44,289 nucleotides of DNA from Actinomycetes bacterium (GTDB lineage Bacteria; Actinomycetota; Acidimicrobiia; Acidimicrobiales; JABEUL01): positions 1-44,289 of the forward strand of contig JAJZNL010000005.1 in NCBI GenBank assembly GCA_021852345.1. Reading direction: 5' to 3'. Each line of letters starts with the position of its first letter. Position 1 is the first letter of the stretch. This document shows, one piece after another, positions 16,263 to 25,621 of this stretch. A program made the position numbers and the translations under genes. Under the pieces are notes generated by a model. That model was not told where the DNA came from. It worked only from the letters and a program-made list of their open reading frames with translations, and searched no databases.

Positions 16263-16285
16263 CTGTCATTATGTAAGTATGACAG
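16263..16285 (+). promoter_or_regulatory. Inverted repeat overlapping the dGTPase start codon
   Basis: CTGTCAT (16263-16269) and ATGACAG (16279-16285) form a perfect 7-bp inverted repeat, and the right arm contains the ATG of the dGTPase gene. In mRNA this could hide the start codon; in DNA it could be an operator. No Shine-Dalgarno sequence is seen here. Confidence 0.35.
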
Positions 16286-17520
16286 TAATGAGTGAATTTA
16301 AAGACCGAGCCTTTGCAGATAGCGGGTGTACCGGTGATATAACAGAAAAGAACCGTAATAAACATAGAGGAACCTTAAGTGATGCTTGGGCTTCCACTAT
16401 GAGAGGAGTATCCTTTGGATCCGACCATGTATTGGCCCATGGGGACGAAACCGCTAATCTATTTGAGTTTGATATAAGTTATCCCAATACCCGTGAGCGC
16501 AGAGAAAATATTGAAAGGCTTATTTTGTCCGAAAAAGCTACGCTTTCTTTGGGTGCAGGTAACAGGAAGCGAATTGAAGAACCAGATGAATTCAGAACAT
16601 GTTTTCAAAAAGACAGAGACAGAATTTTACATAGCAGCGTGTTCAGGAGGTTGGCCGGAAAAACGCAGGTTTTTATCTTTCCGTCCGATCATCAACGTAC
16701 CAGACTTACCCATGCACTTGAGGTAGCTCAGGTAGCCGTTGCAATTTCCAGAGCCCTTAACTTAAACGTAGATTTAACTGAGGCTATAGCACTGGGACAC
16801 GATTGCGGACACGGTCCGGGAGGGCACGCAAGTGAAGAAGCATTTAGCATATATTTAGCTGCTGGGTTTGATCATGCCAGTTTTGGTGCCGATAAAGCGC
16901 TCAGAAGTCTGAACCTATGTCATGAAACACTCGATGGGATCAGAAATCATACTTGGTCTAAACCGTCTCCTTATACCCAGGAAGGTCAGGTGGTAAGCTG
17001 GGCTGACAGAATTGCCTATATTTGCCACGATTTTGAAGATGCCAAGTCGGCCAAAATTGTTTCACAAAATGATTTATCAAAAGAGATATCGAAAGTTGTC
17101 GGCGAAGCTAGAAGAAGTCAATTAAACACCTTTATATCTTCAGTTATAAGATCTTCAATAAAGACCGGTGTGGTATCAATGTTTGCTGAAACCGCGAATG
17201 CTCTAAGTATGTTTAGAAAATTTAATTATGAGCATATATATATGAGACCCGAATCACTGGAGCAATCACGGCGAATAATTGAAATGTTGCAAAGTTTGGT
17301 TGAGTTTTATATCTCAAACGAATCCGAGTTAAAGAGCTTGCTGAGAGTTGCGACGGACTTAAGCGATGTTGTGATAGAAAAAAAGATTCAAGAATCGAGA
17401 GTCGACACAGTTGTTGAATGTGTGGCAAAAATGACTGACAAATATGCGATGGATCTTGCTGTCGAAAAGATCGGTTATTCAAAAGATAAATTCCCGGATT
17501 TGTCCGGTGGCTTCATCTAG
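16279..17520 (+). CDS. dgt: Deoxyguanosine triphosphate triphosphohydrolase-like HD hydrolase
   Basis: This 413-residue HD-domain enzyme belongs to the dGTPase family that splits dNTPs into deoxynucleoside and tripolyphosphate, affecting dNTP pools. The metal ligands are H145 (RLTHALE), H174-D175 (GHDCGHGPGGH) and D243 (WADRIAY). The conserved DRDRILHSSVFRRLAGKTQVF leads into the HD core. About 75 residues before EDPEFRT-type sequence (NIERLILSEKA and upstream) are a variable N-terminal extension. Start ATG 16279 is the first of two close ATGs (the other at 16288), and either could be used. It follows clpC by 214 nt and precedes an SDR gene by 38 nt. The substrate is assigned from the family only. 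Confidence 0.85.
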   Translation: MTVMSEFKDRAFADSGCTGDITEKNRNKHRGTLSDAWASTMRGVSFGSDHVLAHGDETANLFEFDISYPNTRERRENIERLILSEKATLSLGAGNRKRIEEPDEFRTCFQKDRDRILHSSVFRRLAGKTQVFIFPSDHQRTRLTHALEVAQVAVAISRALNLNVDLTEAIALGHDCGHGPGGHASEEAFSIYLAAGFDHASFGADKALRSLNLCHETLDGIRNHTWSKPSPYTQEGQVVSWADRIAYICHDFEDAKSAKIVSQNDLSKEISKVVGEARRSQLNTFISSVIRSSIKTGVVSMFAETANALSMFRKFNYEHIYMRPESLEQSRRIIEMLQSLVEFYISNESELKSLLRVATDLSDVVIEKKIQESRVDTVVECVAKMTDKYAMDLAVEKIGYSKDKFPDLSGGFI

Positions 17521-17545
17521 ATTTAGTTTAATTTTACTTTTGAGC

Positions 17546-17551
17546 TAAACT
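17546..17551 (+). promoter_or_regulatory. Candidate -10 element for leaderless SDR gene transcript
   Basis: TAAACT lies exactly 7 nt before the ATG at 17559, and no Shine-Dalgarno sequence is present. The possible -35 (TTAGTT at 17523-17528) is weak. Confidence 0.4.
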
Positions 17552-17558
17552 GTCCACT

Positions 17559-18296
17559 ATGGTAGATTTAAATAATAAAGTTGCGATAGTTACGGGATCA
17601 AGTTCGGGAATCGGTAAAGAGATAGCAACTAAGCTTGCACAGCGGGGTGCAAGAGTAGTTATAAACTCTTCCAAGTCTGAATCAGCTGGTCAAGAAGCTA
17701 GTAAATCGATCCCAAACTCAAAGTATTTTAAAGCTGATATTTCAAATGAAAGTGATTGTAGGGCATTGATTGACTTTACTGTGAGCGAATTTGGGAGCTT
17801 GGATATATTAATCAATAATGCGGGAATTACCCGATTAATTGCCCATAATGATATTGGATCAGCAGATGTCAGTGTTTGGAAAGAGATATTTGACGTCAAT
17901 GTTTTTGGCACTTGGCAAATGTGTTCTTTGGCTTACAAACATCTTGAAGAGACAGGAGACGGCAACATAATTAATGTCTCTTCCATTGCATCTTTACGAC
18001 CGACGGGAAGTTCAATTCCTTATGCAACTTCAAAGGCCGCGGTTAACCATATGACCAAACTGTTGGCAAAAACCCTAGGACCCAATATTAGGGTGAATGC
18101 GGTGGCTCCTGGACTGATAGAGACTCCTTGGACTCAAGACTGGGAAATAGCGCATCAAATCGTGGCCGGACAAGCTCCGCTAAAACGTTCTGGGAAACCC
18201 GAAGACGTCGCCTGTGTTGTAATGGGTTTGATTGATTCTAAATATGTCACCGGCGAAGTTATATTAGCAGACGGCGGTTGGTCTCTAAATTCTTAG
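17559..18296 (+). CDS. Short-chain dehydrogenase/reductase (FabG-like)
   Basis: This 245-residue NAD(P)H-dependent oxidoreductase is a classical SDR. It has the cofactor motif TGSSSGIG (12-19), the structural NNAG, the catalytic Ser in NVSSIAS and Y155-x3-K159. R-V-V-I-N at the end of beta 2 does not settle NAD versus NADP. The C-terminal GEVILADGGWSL is typical of 3-oxoacyl-ACP reductase and glucose dehydrogenase homologues. The substrate cannot be assigned. It is 38 nt downstream of the dGTPase gene but has its own candidate leaderless promoter. It converges on the glycosyltransferase gene. Confidence 0.9.
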   Translation: MVDLNNKVAIVTGSSSGIGKEIATKLAQRGARVVINSSKSESAGQEASKSIPNSKYFKADISNESDCRALIDFTVSEFGSLDILINNAGITRLIAHNDIGSADVSVWKEIFDVNVFGTWQMCSLAYKHLEETGDGNIINVSSIASLRPTGSSIPYATSKAAVNHMTKLLAKTLGPNIRVNAVAPGLIETPWTQDWEIAHQIVAGQAPLKRSGKPEDVACVVMGLIDSKYVTGEVILADGGWSLNS

Positions 18297-18341
18297 GCTG
18301 GTAGCAATCCTAAATTAGTCGTAATCGTTGAGTTACCTTTA

Positions 18342-19433
18342 CTATTCATGTTTCGTCTCGTCGTTTAGAATGTGAGCGTAGCTTTCAGGGCTGTAAGTTT
18401 TTACTATTTGGTCGTGTAGCTTCTCTGCTTGTAACTTGTAATTCGAGTAATCATCCAATATGTCAAGGGCCTTATCTATAAATTGTTCGTTGTCTTCGGC
18501 CGAGATAAATCCGTTTATGCCTTCAAAGGTGTTAAGCAGGTTGGATGAAACCAATTGCGGTACATTTAGTGCTGCGGCTTCAAGTACTTTATTTTGAAAA
18601 CCAGTAGCCATATATACGGGACTTATAGCAAGTTTTGAAGCTCCTAGTACATCTACCAATTGGTCGAAATCTTGAATTAAATCGGCATTCATGGTTTTGC
18701 ATAGATATTTAACTTCTTGTGTCGGTCGTCTACCCGCAATACAAACCGATAAATTTGGATAGCTGTTTCGAATGCCGGGGATGATGGAGTTTGTCATTTC
18801 TCTTATCGCTTGTATGTTCGGCTGATAATCAAGTGAACCCACAAATATAATATCCCATCTATATCCATCATTTTCGTGTCGGTATTTATTTGGATTAAAA
18901 TTAATTAAATTCGGAAAAAACCGAGCTCCTACTTTTCTTGCTTCAACTGGATTCGCAATAAAGGTAGTTATATCTTTGTTTGAAGACTCAAATCTTTTGG
19001 ATTGAACAGACAGTATTTTAAATTCAATCTTCTTTAGAATTGACTTTTCTATTTTGGATCTTTGTTTATAGCTCAACGACAACAGATCTACGTAATCTAA
19101 AATTATCGGAGCATCAAATAAGGTGAGTTTGGGGTTGAATACTCTTTGGGTCAGTGCAATTATTTTTGTAATCTCTGACCTGCTTTGAATTGACTTAAGG
19201 TCTTTAAATATCTGTTCCCAATTAACAAACAGGGCTTCAAGTGCCATACGGCCAGTAAAGATATCTTTTACGTATTTAAGGTTTTTTATGACTTTTTTAA
19301 AATTTAAAGTTATGGGAGCTGCGACTACCTCTGCGTCGGCGTTATTTAACTCACAAAGGGATTCCCAGTTGCGACACCGTACACTTAAGCCCGAAGGTCT
19401 TCTGTCTGGATTTATTATTACGTACTTTGACAA
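18342..19433 (-). CDS. GT-B glycosyltransferase
   Basis: This 363-residue cytoplasmic protein has a variable N-terminal half and a C-terminal GT-B nucleotide-sugar-binding half. The WDIIFVGSLDYQPNIQAI segment (about 193-210), CIAGRRPTQEV and the acidic-helix region ISPVYMATGFQNKVLEAAALNVPQLVSS match group 1 (GT4-like) sugar transferases, in particular those related to PEP-CTERM-associated sugar transferases. The likely role is transfer of a sugar in exopolysaccharide or glycolipid synthesis; donor and acceptor are unknown. The start is TTG with AAGG 9-12 nt upstream. It stands alone, divergent from the GH5 gene. Confidence 0.75.
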   Translation of the reverse strand: MSKYVIINPDRRPSGLSVRCRNWESLCELNNADAEVVAAPITLNFKKVIKNLKYVKDIFTGRMALEALFVNWEQIFKDLKSIQSRSEITKIIALTQRVFNPKLTLFDAPIILDYVDLLSLSYKQRSKIEKSILKKIEFKILSVQSKRFESSNKDITTFIANPVEARKVGARFFPNLINFNPNKYRHENDGYRWDIIFVGSLDYQPNIQAIREMTNSIIPGIRNSYPNLSVCIAGRRPTQEVKYLCKTMNADLIQDFDQLVDVLGASKLAISPVYMATGFQNKVLEAAALNVPQLVSSNLLNTFEGINGFISAEDNEQFIDKALDILDDYSNYKLQAEKLHDQIVKTYSPESYAHILNDETKHE

Positions 19434-19750
19434 ATTATCCTTGTTGGGTTGCTTGATAAAAAATTCTATTCGGTATAAACTTTAATTTATTTTAAAAATG
19501 AATGTTTATAGAACGGATTGAAGATACTTTGGCAGGCATTTTACTTATGTGAAATGTACGTAAATTTAAATTCGCTTCTGTCAATATTTAAAGTCGACAA
19601 GTCAAATTAACTCTAAATATAAAACTTAACTCTAAATAGGAAACACAGGATGTTTTTTATGGAGATTTGTTTGGCGAAAAGAATGCTAAAAACTACCCGA
19701 AAAGTAATAAACGTTTGAATTAAGGTGTCTGAAGTAAGAGAGAGTGGATA
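19434..19750. other. Divergent intergenic region, glycosyltransferase / GH5
   Basis: This 317-nt region must hold both promoters. The 13-mer TTAACTCTAAATA occurs twice directly (19607-19619 and 19626-19638), 19 nt apart. A 22-codon ORF (19650-19718) has AGG before its ATG but no other support, so I do not call it. No clear -10/-35 pair was identified. Confidence 0.35.
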
Positions 19751-21934
19751 ATGAAGAAATTGATAAATTATAAAAAATGGCCGTTATTTGTTGTTAGTTT
19801 GATTGTCGCTGCATTCGGTTTGTCAGCGTGTTCTTCAAACTCATCGACTTCAAGCACGCCCGCATCTCTTCCACCTAATTCGTTGGGTGTTTTGCACGTA
19901 AAACATTTTTCAACCCCGAGCGAGCTTCCTATAATAGTTGATTCCGCAGGACGACAGGTTTTTTTGCGCGGGGTTGCTTTATCGGGTTTTGAAGATCAAA
20001 ACTACACTGGAGCTGTGGGTACAACCCCCCATTATCCAATTAATCCGGCCAATTACGACGGCACGTGTCCTATTAATAATTCGACCGCTCCAGATCCACC
20101 CGTATGTGAAGTGCAGGTTAACTTACCGTGGAACCTACAGTCGACGGCCTATAACTCTCAAAATGACCTAGCGCAGGTAAGGCAGGATGGCTTTAACGTG
20201 GTGAGACTGACAATCAACTGGTCCGAGATAGAGCCTACGGAAGGTCACTATTCAACTTTATTTCTAAGCAGAATCGCACAGGTAGTTTCGTGGGCTTCTC
20301 AGCAAGGAGTGTCGGTAATCTTGGACATGCACGAAGATGGTTATTCTCGCTTTTTAAATCAAGTTTCAACGGCTAAAGCTCCGTCAGGCTGCACGCCTTC
20401 GACCGGCCAAGACGGTGCACCGAAGTGGGCAGTGATTACGAATAATCAGCCGAGTTGTTCTCTGTTCGGACAGAATGAGCTGAATCCTGCATTGGCTGCC
20501 GCATTAACTAATTTTTGGAATAATGCAAAGGTAAAGGTTAAAGGCGAAGCTCCAGGTTACGGGTTGCAGGATCACTACATAGGAGCAGTCGCATTTTTGG
20601 CAAAGTACTTTAGAAATAATCCCACGGTTATCGGATATGAACTAATGAACGAACCTTTGCCCTACGGTAGTGGAGCAATACCTATCGGCAATCTATTCCA
20701 GTTTTCTGATAACTATCTATATCCGTTTTATCAAAGAATAATTGAGGCAATCACCGGCGTTAGAGATTCAAAAACTACCTGTAAAGCGAACCAACCCGAT
20801 GGAACTTCAAAGGTCGGTTTTAGTAACTGCGCTTATCCTAATTTAGGGGTTAATACTAAGCAGCTAGTATTTGTGGAACCTACCGGTTACAACAACGAGG
20901 TTGATTTTGCTCCCCAACTTAGTTATGACCCGTCGACTCCAAATCACCTTCCTCCTCCTATCACCTCTTATCCTAATTTGGTATTTTCTCCACACCAATA
21001 TACGCACGTATTTACGTTGGACACCTTAACTAAGCCCTCAAGTTACCCCGGACCGATATCGCCAGATCAGCTGGCGGTAAATACGTTACCTAACCTTGAA
21101 GCCCAGGCTTCTGCCGGTGTGTATCCACCAAGCTATGACTTTGCTTATCAAACCGCAATCGGCGAAGCTGAGTCTTTGAGAGCTGCACTATTTGTAACTG
21201 AATTTGGAGATTCTCAATCCACTGACAATACTATATTGTCTGGAATGGTTCGCGCTCAGCAGGATGCGACATCAACTGGGATTTTTTGGACCTTTAAAGA
21301 GGATTGCGGAACCGTAAAAAATCAATGTTCTGGAGGTTGGGGAATTTATAACTCCCCAACAATGGGTCCCAACGGTCATCTCTATCAAAATGGAACCCTT
21401 AGAACTTCGCGTCTTAAAATTATCGGTGGACCCTACCCATATAGGGTCAACGGTATTGTTAAATCCATGGGATATGATCCAACCACGGGTAATTTTGCAA
21501 CGGTCATTCAGACCAACCATTCAGCTGTAGTCGGCGATCTGAGTACAGAAACAGAAATTGAGATACCCAGTTTGTTTTCCTCTTACTTGGTAAGAGTAAT
21601 TCCAATGACACAGGCAGCAGTTAGCGGAGGATTTATAGATCAACCTGGTGGCGGAAGACTATTGGTAGTGGCCACTAAAGGCTCCGGGATGTACGCGGTT
21701 GAAGTAACTGCACCTTCTCAAGTGGCATCGGCAGGTCCTTTACTTGCAAGAGTACAAGCCCAGGCAAGTAATCCCTTGGTGCCCATCACCGAGCCGCAGG
21801 CTCGTCAGGTTTTGGAAGACTATTTGAACTATTTGGACAATTCGACTCCTGCGAATAAGACTTACTATACAATCCTTTCGGCACTGTTAAACGTTGCTGT
21901 GGGGTCTCCCAGCATGGATCCAAATTTGGGATAA
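19751..21934 (+). CDS. GH5 glycoside hydrolase lipoprotein (endoglycoceramidase-like)
   Basis: This 727-residue exported protein starts with a lipoprotein signal peptide: basic MKKLINYKK, a hydrophobic core and the lipobox L24-S-A-C27, followed by a Ser/Thr-rich linker. The GH5 (beta/alpha)8 barrel spans about 50-550. E301 in GYELMNEP is the acid/base, and E484 in LFVTEFGDS the nucleophile. GRQVFLRGVALSG and VILDMHEDGYSR are also family signatures. The arrangement resembles endoglycoceramidases, which free the sugar from glycosphingolipids. A C-terminal beta-sandwich region (about 555-675) follows, and the last 50 residues form an extra helical tail. The protein is longer than typical endoglycoceramidases (about 450-500). 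Beta-glucanase activity is an alternative. It is monocistronic by spacing. Confidence 0.82.
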   Translation: MKKLINYKKWPLFVVSLIVAAFGLSACSSNSSTSSTPASLPPNSLGVLHVKHFSTPSELPIIVDSAGRQVFLRGVALSGFEDQNYTGAVGTTPHYPINPANYDGTCPINNSTAPDPPVCEVQVNLPWNLQSTAYNSQNDLAQVRQDGFNVVRLTINWSEIEPTEGHYSTLFLSRIAQVVSWASQQGVSVILDMHEDGYSRFLNQVSTAKAPSGCTPSTGQDGAPKWAVITNNQPSCSLFGQNELNPALAAALTNFWNNAKVKVKGEAPGYGLQDHYIGAVAFLAKYFRNNPTVIGYELMNEPLPYGSGAIPIGNLFQFSDNYLYPFYQRIIEAITGVRDSKTTCKANQPDGTSKVGFSNCAYPNLGVNTKQLVFVEPTGYNNEVDFAPQLSYDPSTPNHLPPPITSYPNLVFSPHQYTHVFTLDTLTKPSSYPGPISPDQLAVNTLPNLEAQASAGVYPPSYDFAYQTAIGEAESLRAALFVTEFGDSQSTDNTILSGMVRAQQDATSTGIFWTFKEDCGTVKNQCSGGWGIYNSPTMGPNGHLYQNGTLRTSRLKIIGGPYPYRVNGIVKSMGYDPTTGNFATVIQTNHSAVVGDLSTETEIEIPSLFSSYLVRVIPMTQAAVSGGFIDQPGGGRLLVVATKGSGMYAVEVTAPSQVASAGPLLARVQAQASNPLVPITEPQARQVLEDYLNYLDNSTPANKTYYTILSALLNVAVGSPSMDPNLG

Positions 21935-22051
21935 ATTTAATTTAATTTGAATAGTTAATTAAAAGATTTAGTTGGTTGTTCTTACAGGTTCACTTTAAAT
22001 TTTGGTGCAATATCTTATATCGAGGTGAATTATAAATTATATTGTTTCAAT

Positions 22052-23143
22052 ATGAATTTTAATTATCAACGACCCGACAAGGGCGTACCTCTTTCGATTG
22101 AAGATCTCGACACAAGTTTTCTAAGGTTTCCCAGAGTCAGATTCATAAAGCAGGAAACACCTTTGGAATATTTGGGAAAGTTGAATTCAGGAGCTCAGCT
22201 TTGGGTTAAACGCGATGATCTATTGTCAGTCGGCTTGGGTGGCAACAAGGTGCGTAAATTGGAATTTGTGCTTGCCGACGCTCTGCTAAAAGGCAAGTCC
22301 ACAATCGTGACAGCGGGTGCCGAACAGTCTAATCACTTGCGTATCACAGCGGCGTGTTGTGCAAAAATTGGTCTAAAGTGTCACGTATTTTTTGCAAGCA
22401 AGACTGGTGGTAACAGCAGCGGCAATCAGGACTTGGCAAAACTTTTTGGTGCTGAAATACACTTGATAAAGGGTGATTTAGATTCAGCAACAAAGGAAGC
22501 ACTTAACTTCGTTGAAAAACACGGTGGATTGGAGGATTCCGATATCTATTTTATCCCTACGGGAGCGTCAGTTGGTTTGGGGTGTATGGGGTATGCCCTT
22601 TGTTATTCGGAAATAAGTCACCAAGTAAATAGATTTGCAGTAAAATCAAACTTTATCTATTTAGCCGCTTCTACTATGGGTACTTTAGGCGGGCTTGTTT
22701 GCGGAGCTTCGCTGATGTTGGACAGGCGAACAAGCGTAGGGATATCTGCTGAATCATTCTTAAAGATAACGGCGGTAAATGTGGATTCAGCTCAACTAAA
22801 TCCATATGATACCGTAACAAAGCTTTGTAAAGAGACCCTGTCGCTTTTGGGTAAACAAGAGATATTTAATTCAGAAATTTTTGAAATCATCACAGAACCG
22901 ACAGTGTGCGGTCAATACGGAGTTCCAACGCAAATTTCAGATTTTGCAATGAAATTTGCCGCTCAAAATTATGGGTTGGTTTTGGATAGAACTTATAGCG
23001 CCAAGGCTTTCGGTCAAATCTTGTTTGACGATGAAATAGGAAAATTTAAGCCTTCAGACAACATTATATTTTTACACACAGGAGGAATTGGCTCTAACTT
23101 TTCAAATCTCGACAACTATTCTTTGGCATCCGTATTAGATTAA
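22052..23143 (+). CDS. PLP-dependent D-cysteine desulfhydrase / ACC deaminase family enzyme
   Basis: This 363-residue enzyme is a fold-type II PLP protein. The start region LRFPRVRFIKQETPLEYL, then KRDDLLSVGLGGNKVRKLEF with the PLP-binding Lys (K66), TAGAEQSNHLRITAA, and the C-terminal LHTGGIGSNF match D-cysteine desulfhydrase and 1-aminocyclopropane-1-carboxylate deaminase. Sequence alone does not choose between them. D-cysteine desulfhydrase gives pyruvate, H2S and ammonia. I chose ATG 22052 because a TATATT (22038-22043) lies 8 nt upstream, as in leaderless genes here, and the family usually starts close to the LRFPR segment. An in-frame GTG at 22025 would add nine residues but lacks a well-placed ribosome binding site. 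The neighbours give no pathway clue. Confidence 0.8.
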   Translation: MNFNYQRPDKGVPLSIEDLDTSFLRFPRVRFIKQETPLEYLGKLNSGAQLWVKRDDLLSVGLGGNKVRKLEFVLADALLKGKSTIVTAGAEQSNHLRITAACCAKIGLKCHVFFASKTGGNSSGNQDLAKLFGAEIHLIKGDLDSATKEALNFVEKHGGLEDSDIYFIPTGASVGLGCMGYALCYSEISHQVNRFAVKSNFIYLAASTMGTLGGLVCGASLMLDRRTSVGISAESFLKITAVNVDSAQLNPYDTVTKLCKETLSLLGKQEIFNSEIFEIITEPTVCGQYGVPTQISDFAMKFAAQNYGLVLDRTYSAKAFGQILFDDEIGKFKPSDNIIFLHTGGIGSNFSNLDNYSLASVLD

Positions 23144-23192
23144 GTCTGACTAACCTTATTAACACAAGGCTGCATTAAAATAAAACTATCAC

Positions 23193-25424
23193 ATGAAAAT
23201 CGACTATAAATTAAATTCAAAACAAGAGGAAGCCATAAATTCAATTAAGGGGCCGGTCATGGTAATTGCAGGGGCGGGATCCGGCAAGACTTCCGTTTTG
23301 ACCCACAGAATATGTAACTTAATTGAAAACGGTGTTCCGGCAAGCAGTATTTTGGCAATTACATTTACCAATAAGGCCGCCAAAGAAATGAAGGATCGCG
23401 TAATTAACTTGGCGGGACCGTTTGCCAAATACATGTGGATTTCCACTTTTCATTCGGCCTGTGTAAGAATCTTAAAAGAAGACGCTCTGTTGCTTGGATA
23501 TCGGGGGAATTTCACCATATACGATTCTGCCGATTCAAAAAGAGTAATAGATCGAATTGTTAAATCCATGGGTCTCGATACTAAGAGGTTTGATTCGAGG
23601 GCGATAAGGAGTGCAATTTCAAATGCAAAAGCATTACTTATAACCCCTGATGCTTTGGATGTGACATACAGTGGTTTTGGCTCTAAAATTCAAGACATTT
23701 TTATTGAATATCAAAATCAACTTAAAAAAAATAATGCTATGGATTTTGATGACCTTTTAAATAATGTAATTAAACTATTGGCTGAATTTCCTGAGATCAA
23801 AGCAAAATGGAATTCGAGGTTTAATTATGTATTGGTTGACGAGTATCAAGATACCAATCACGCCCAAAGCGTTTTAATAAAGCATTTGGTAAACGAAAAT
23901 CAAAATATTTTTATTGTTGGGGATTTTGATCAAAGTATTTATAGGTTTAGGGGAGCTGATCCGACAAATTTTTTAGAATTTGAGAAGATGTTTTTAAATC
24001 CTAAAGTGATTGTGTTGGATCAGAATTATCGAAGTTTTCAAAATATACTTGATGGCGCCAATGCTGTTATAAAAAACAATTTTTCCAAACAGACCAAGCA
24101 CCTGCACTCGGATTTCGGTCCAGGCGAGAGAATTAATATAGTGTCCGTTGAAGACGATATTTCCGAGGCGAGTTTTGTAGCAAGAGAAATTGAAAAGTTG
24201 CGACTCAAAAAGGTTAGTTATAACCAAATTGCGGTAATGTACCGTACCAACGGTCAATCTCGTCTTATTGAAACTGTTTTAAACTCTGAAAACATCCCGT
24301 ATAAGGTTATTGGAGGGCTCAGATTTTTTGATCGAAAAGAGATTAAAGATGCTTTATCTTACTTAAGGGTTGTAGTAAACCCCAATGACGGAGTAAGTAT
24401 TGAGAGAACTTTAAATTTGCCCAAGCGGGGTATTGGACCTAAAGCAATGGCTGAGATTACTCAATTTGCTTCAAATAATTCAATGAATCTCTTCGATTCC
24501 ATATCAGCAGCGGACCTAATTTCGATAGGGGCAAAGGTTCAGGCGGGCTGTAAGGAGTATGTCGGTATAATATCCGAACTTCAAAAAATGTATTATGAAA
24601 ATGAATCCGCGGTGGATATAGTGCAAAAAATGTACATTAGTACAAACATGAGGCTAGCTTATGAGTTGGATAATTCGATTGAAGCCGAAGCTAAGCTTGA
24701 TAACCTAGACGAGCTATTAAATTTGGCATCTGAGTATGAAACTTTAGATGAAATGTTAGATGCAACTTCATTAAGCACTGAAGGTGATGAGCTCAATGCA
24801 GTTAACTCGGTCAGTTTGATGACTTTGCATGCGGCAAAAGGTCTTGAATTCGACTCTGTATTTTTAGTGGGGATGGAAGAAGGACTTTTTCCTCATATCA
24901 GATCAGCTGACAGTCCAGATAACCTTGAAGAGGAAAGGAGACTCTGTTACGTTGGGATAACGCGCGCAAAGAAAAATTTATATTTAATATCGGCCGAATT
25001 TAGAAATCAGTGGGGCGCACCGTCATACAACTTAAGTTCCAGGTTCATCGACGAGATACCCCAAAGTGTTAAGAAGGAGATAAATACCACTTTCAAATCA
25101 AAGCCCAAGAGGTTTGACGACGAACAGGGTTCTTATTTGCGTAATTCAAGGCAGTGGAATCGTTCCGATCAGTTAGACTTTGAAAACTACGCGGCCAGAT
25201 CGGACTCGTCTGCAAAAGCTGATTTTAGTAAGAATCATTACAAAACTACTGGAGCCGAAAAGCTTGGTTTAAAAGTCGGCGATTCGATTGTGCACTCGCG
25301 TTGGGGGGAAGGAGTTATTGATTCGATTTCGGGGCTTGGTGAAGACACAAAAGCCGAAATAAGATTTGTTAACGGAGTTAAAAAGACGTTTCTTTTGTCG
25401 ATGACACCCTTAAAGAAGGTCTGA
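23193..25424 (+). CDS. pcrA: ATP-dependent DNA helicase PcrA/UvrD
   Basis: This 743-residue superfamily 1A helicase works in nucleotide excision repair, mismatch or replication-conflict repair by 3'-5' unwinding. Walker A is A26-GAGSGKTS, motif II is VDEYQDTNHAQ, and GDFDQSIYRFRGA, NYRS, VSLMTLHAAKGLEF and EERRLCYVGITRAKK are motifs III-VI. The C-terminal IVHSRWGEGVIDSISG..KAEIRFVNG.KKTF is the Tudor-like RNA-polymerase-binding domain of PcrA/UvrD. Length fits PcrA. No Shine-Dalgarno is visible; TAAAAT lies 11 nt before the ATG. It follows the desulfhydrase gene by 49 nt. Confidence 0.95.
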   Translation: MKIDYKLNSKQEEAINSIKGPVMVIAGAGSGKTSVLTHRICNLIENGVPASSILAITFTNKAAKEMKDRVINLAGPFAKYMWISTFHSACVRILKEDALLLGYRGNFTIYDSADSKRVIDRIVKSMGLDTKRFDSRAIRSAISNAKALLITPDALDVTYSGFGSKIQDIFIEYQNQLKKNNAMDFDDLLNNVIKLLAEFPEIKAKWNSRFNYVLVDEYQDTNHAQSVLIKHLVNENQNIFIVGDFDQSIYRFRGADPTNFLEFEKMFLNPKVIVLDQNYRSFQNILDGANAVIKNNFSKQTKHLHSDFGPGERINIVSVEDDISEASFVAREIEKLRLKKVSYNQIAVMYRTNGQSRLIETVLNSENIPYKVIGGLRFFDRKEIKDALSYLRVVVNPNDGVSIERTLNLPKRGIGPKAMAEITQFASNNSMNLFDSISAADLISIGAKVQAGCKEYVGIISELQKMYYENESAVDIVQKMYISTNMRLAYELDNSIEAEAKLDNLDELLNLASEYETLDEMLDATSLSTEGDELNAVNSVSLMTLHAAKGLEFDSVFLVGMEEGLFPHIRSADSPDNLEEERRLCYVGITRAKKNLYLISAEFRNQWGAPSYNLSSRFIDEIPQSVKKEINTTFKSKPKRFDDEQGSYLRNSRQWNRSDQLDFENYAARSDSSAKADFSKNHYKTTGAEKLGLKVGDSIVHSRWGEGVIDSISGLGEDTKAEIRFVNGVKKTFLLSMTPLKKV

Positions 25425-25621
25425 TTGCTACGAACCGGCTTTATCTAATTCATATAAGCTAAAAATATTGCAGTAAAGTTAACTCTGCTGATACTGTTAT
25501 TGAAAAAATAAGAGTATGATATTAATTAGGTAAATTTAAAAACCGAACGGCTCTAATTTAATTTGCAATTTAAACTTTTGAATGCTGACGGTTTAATGTC
25601 AATATTGGTTGGTTAAATTAA

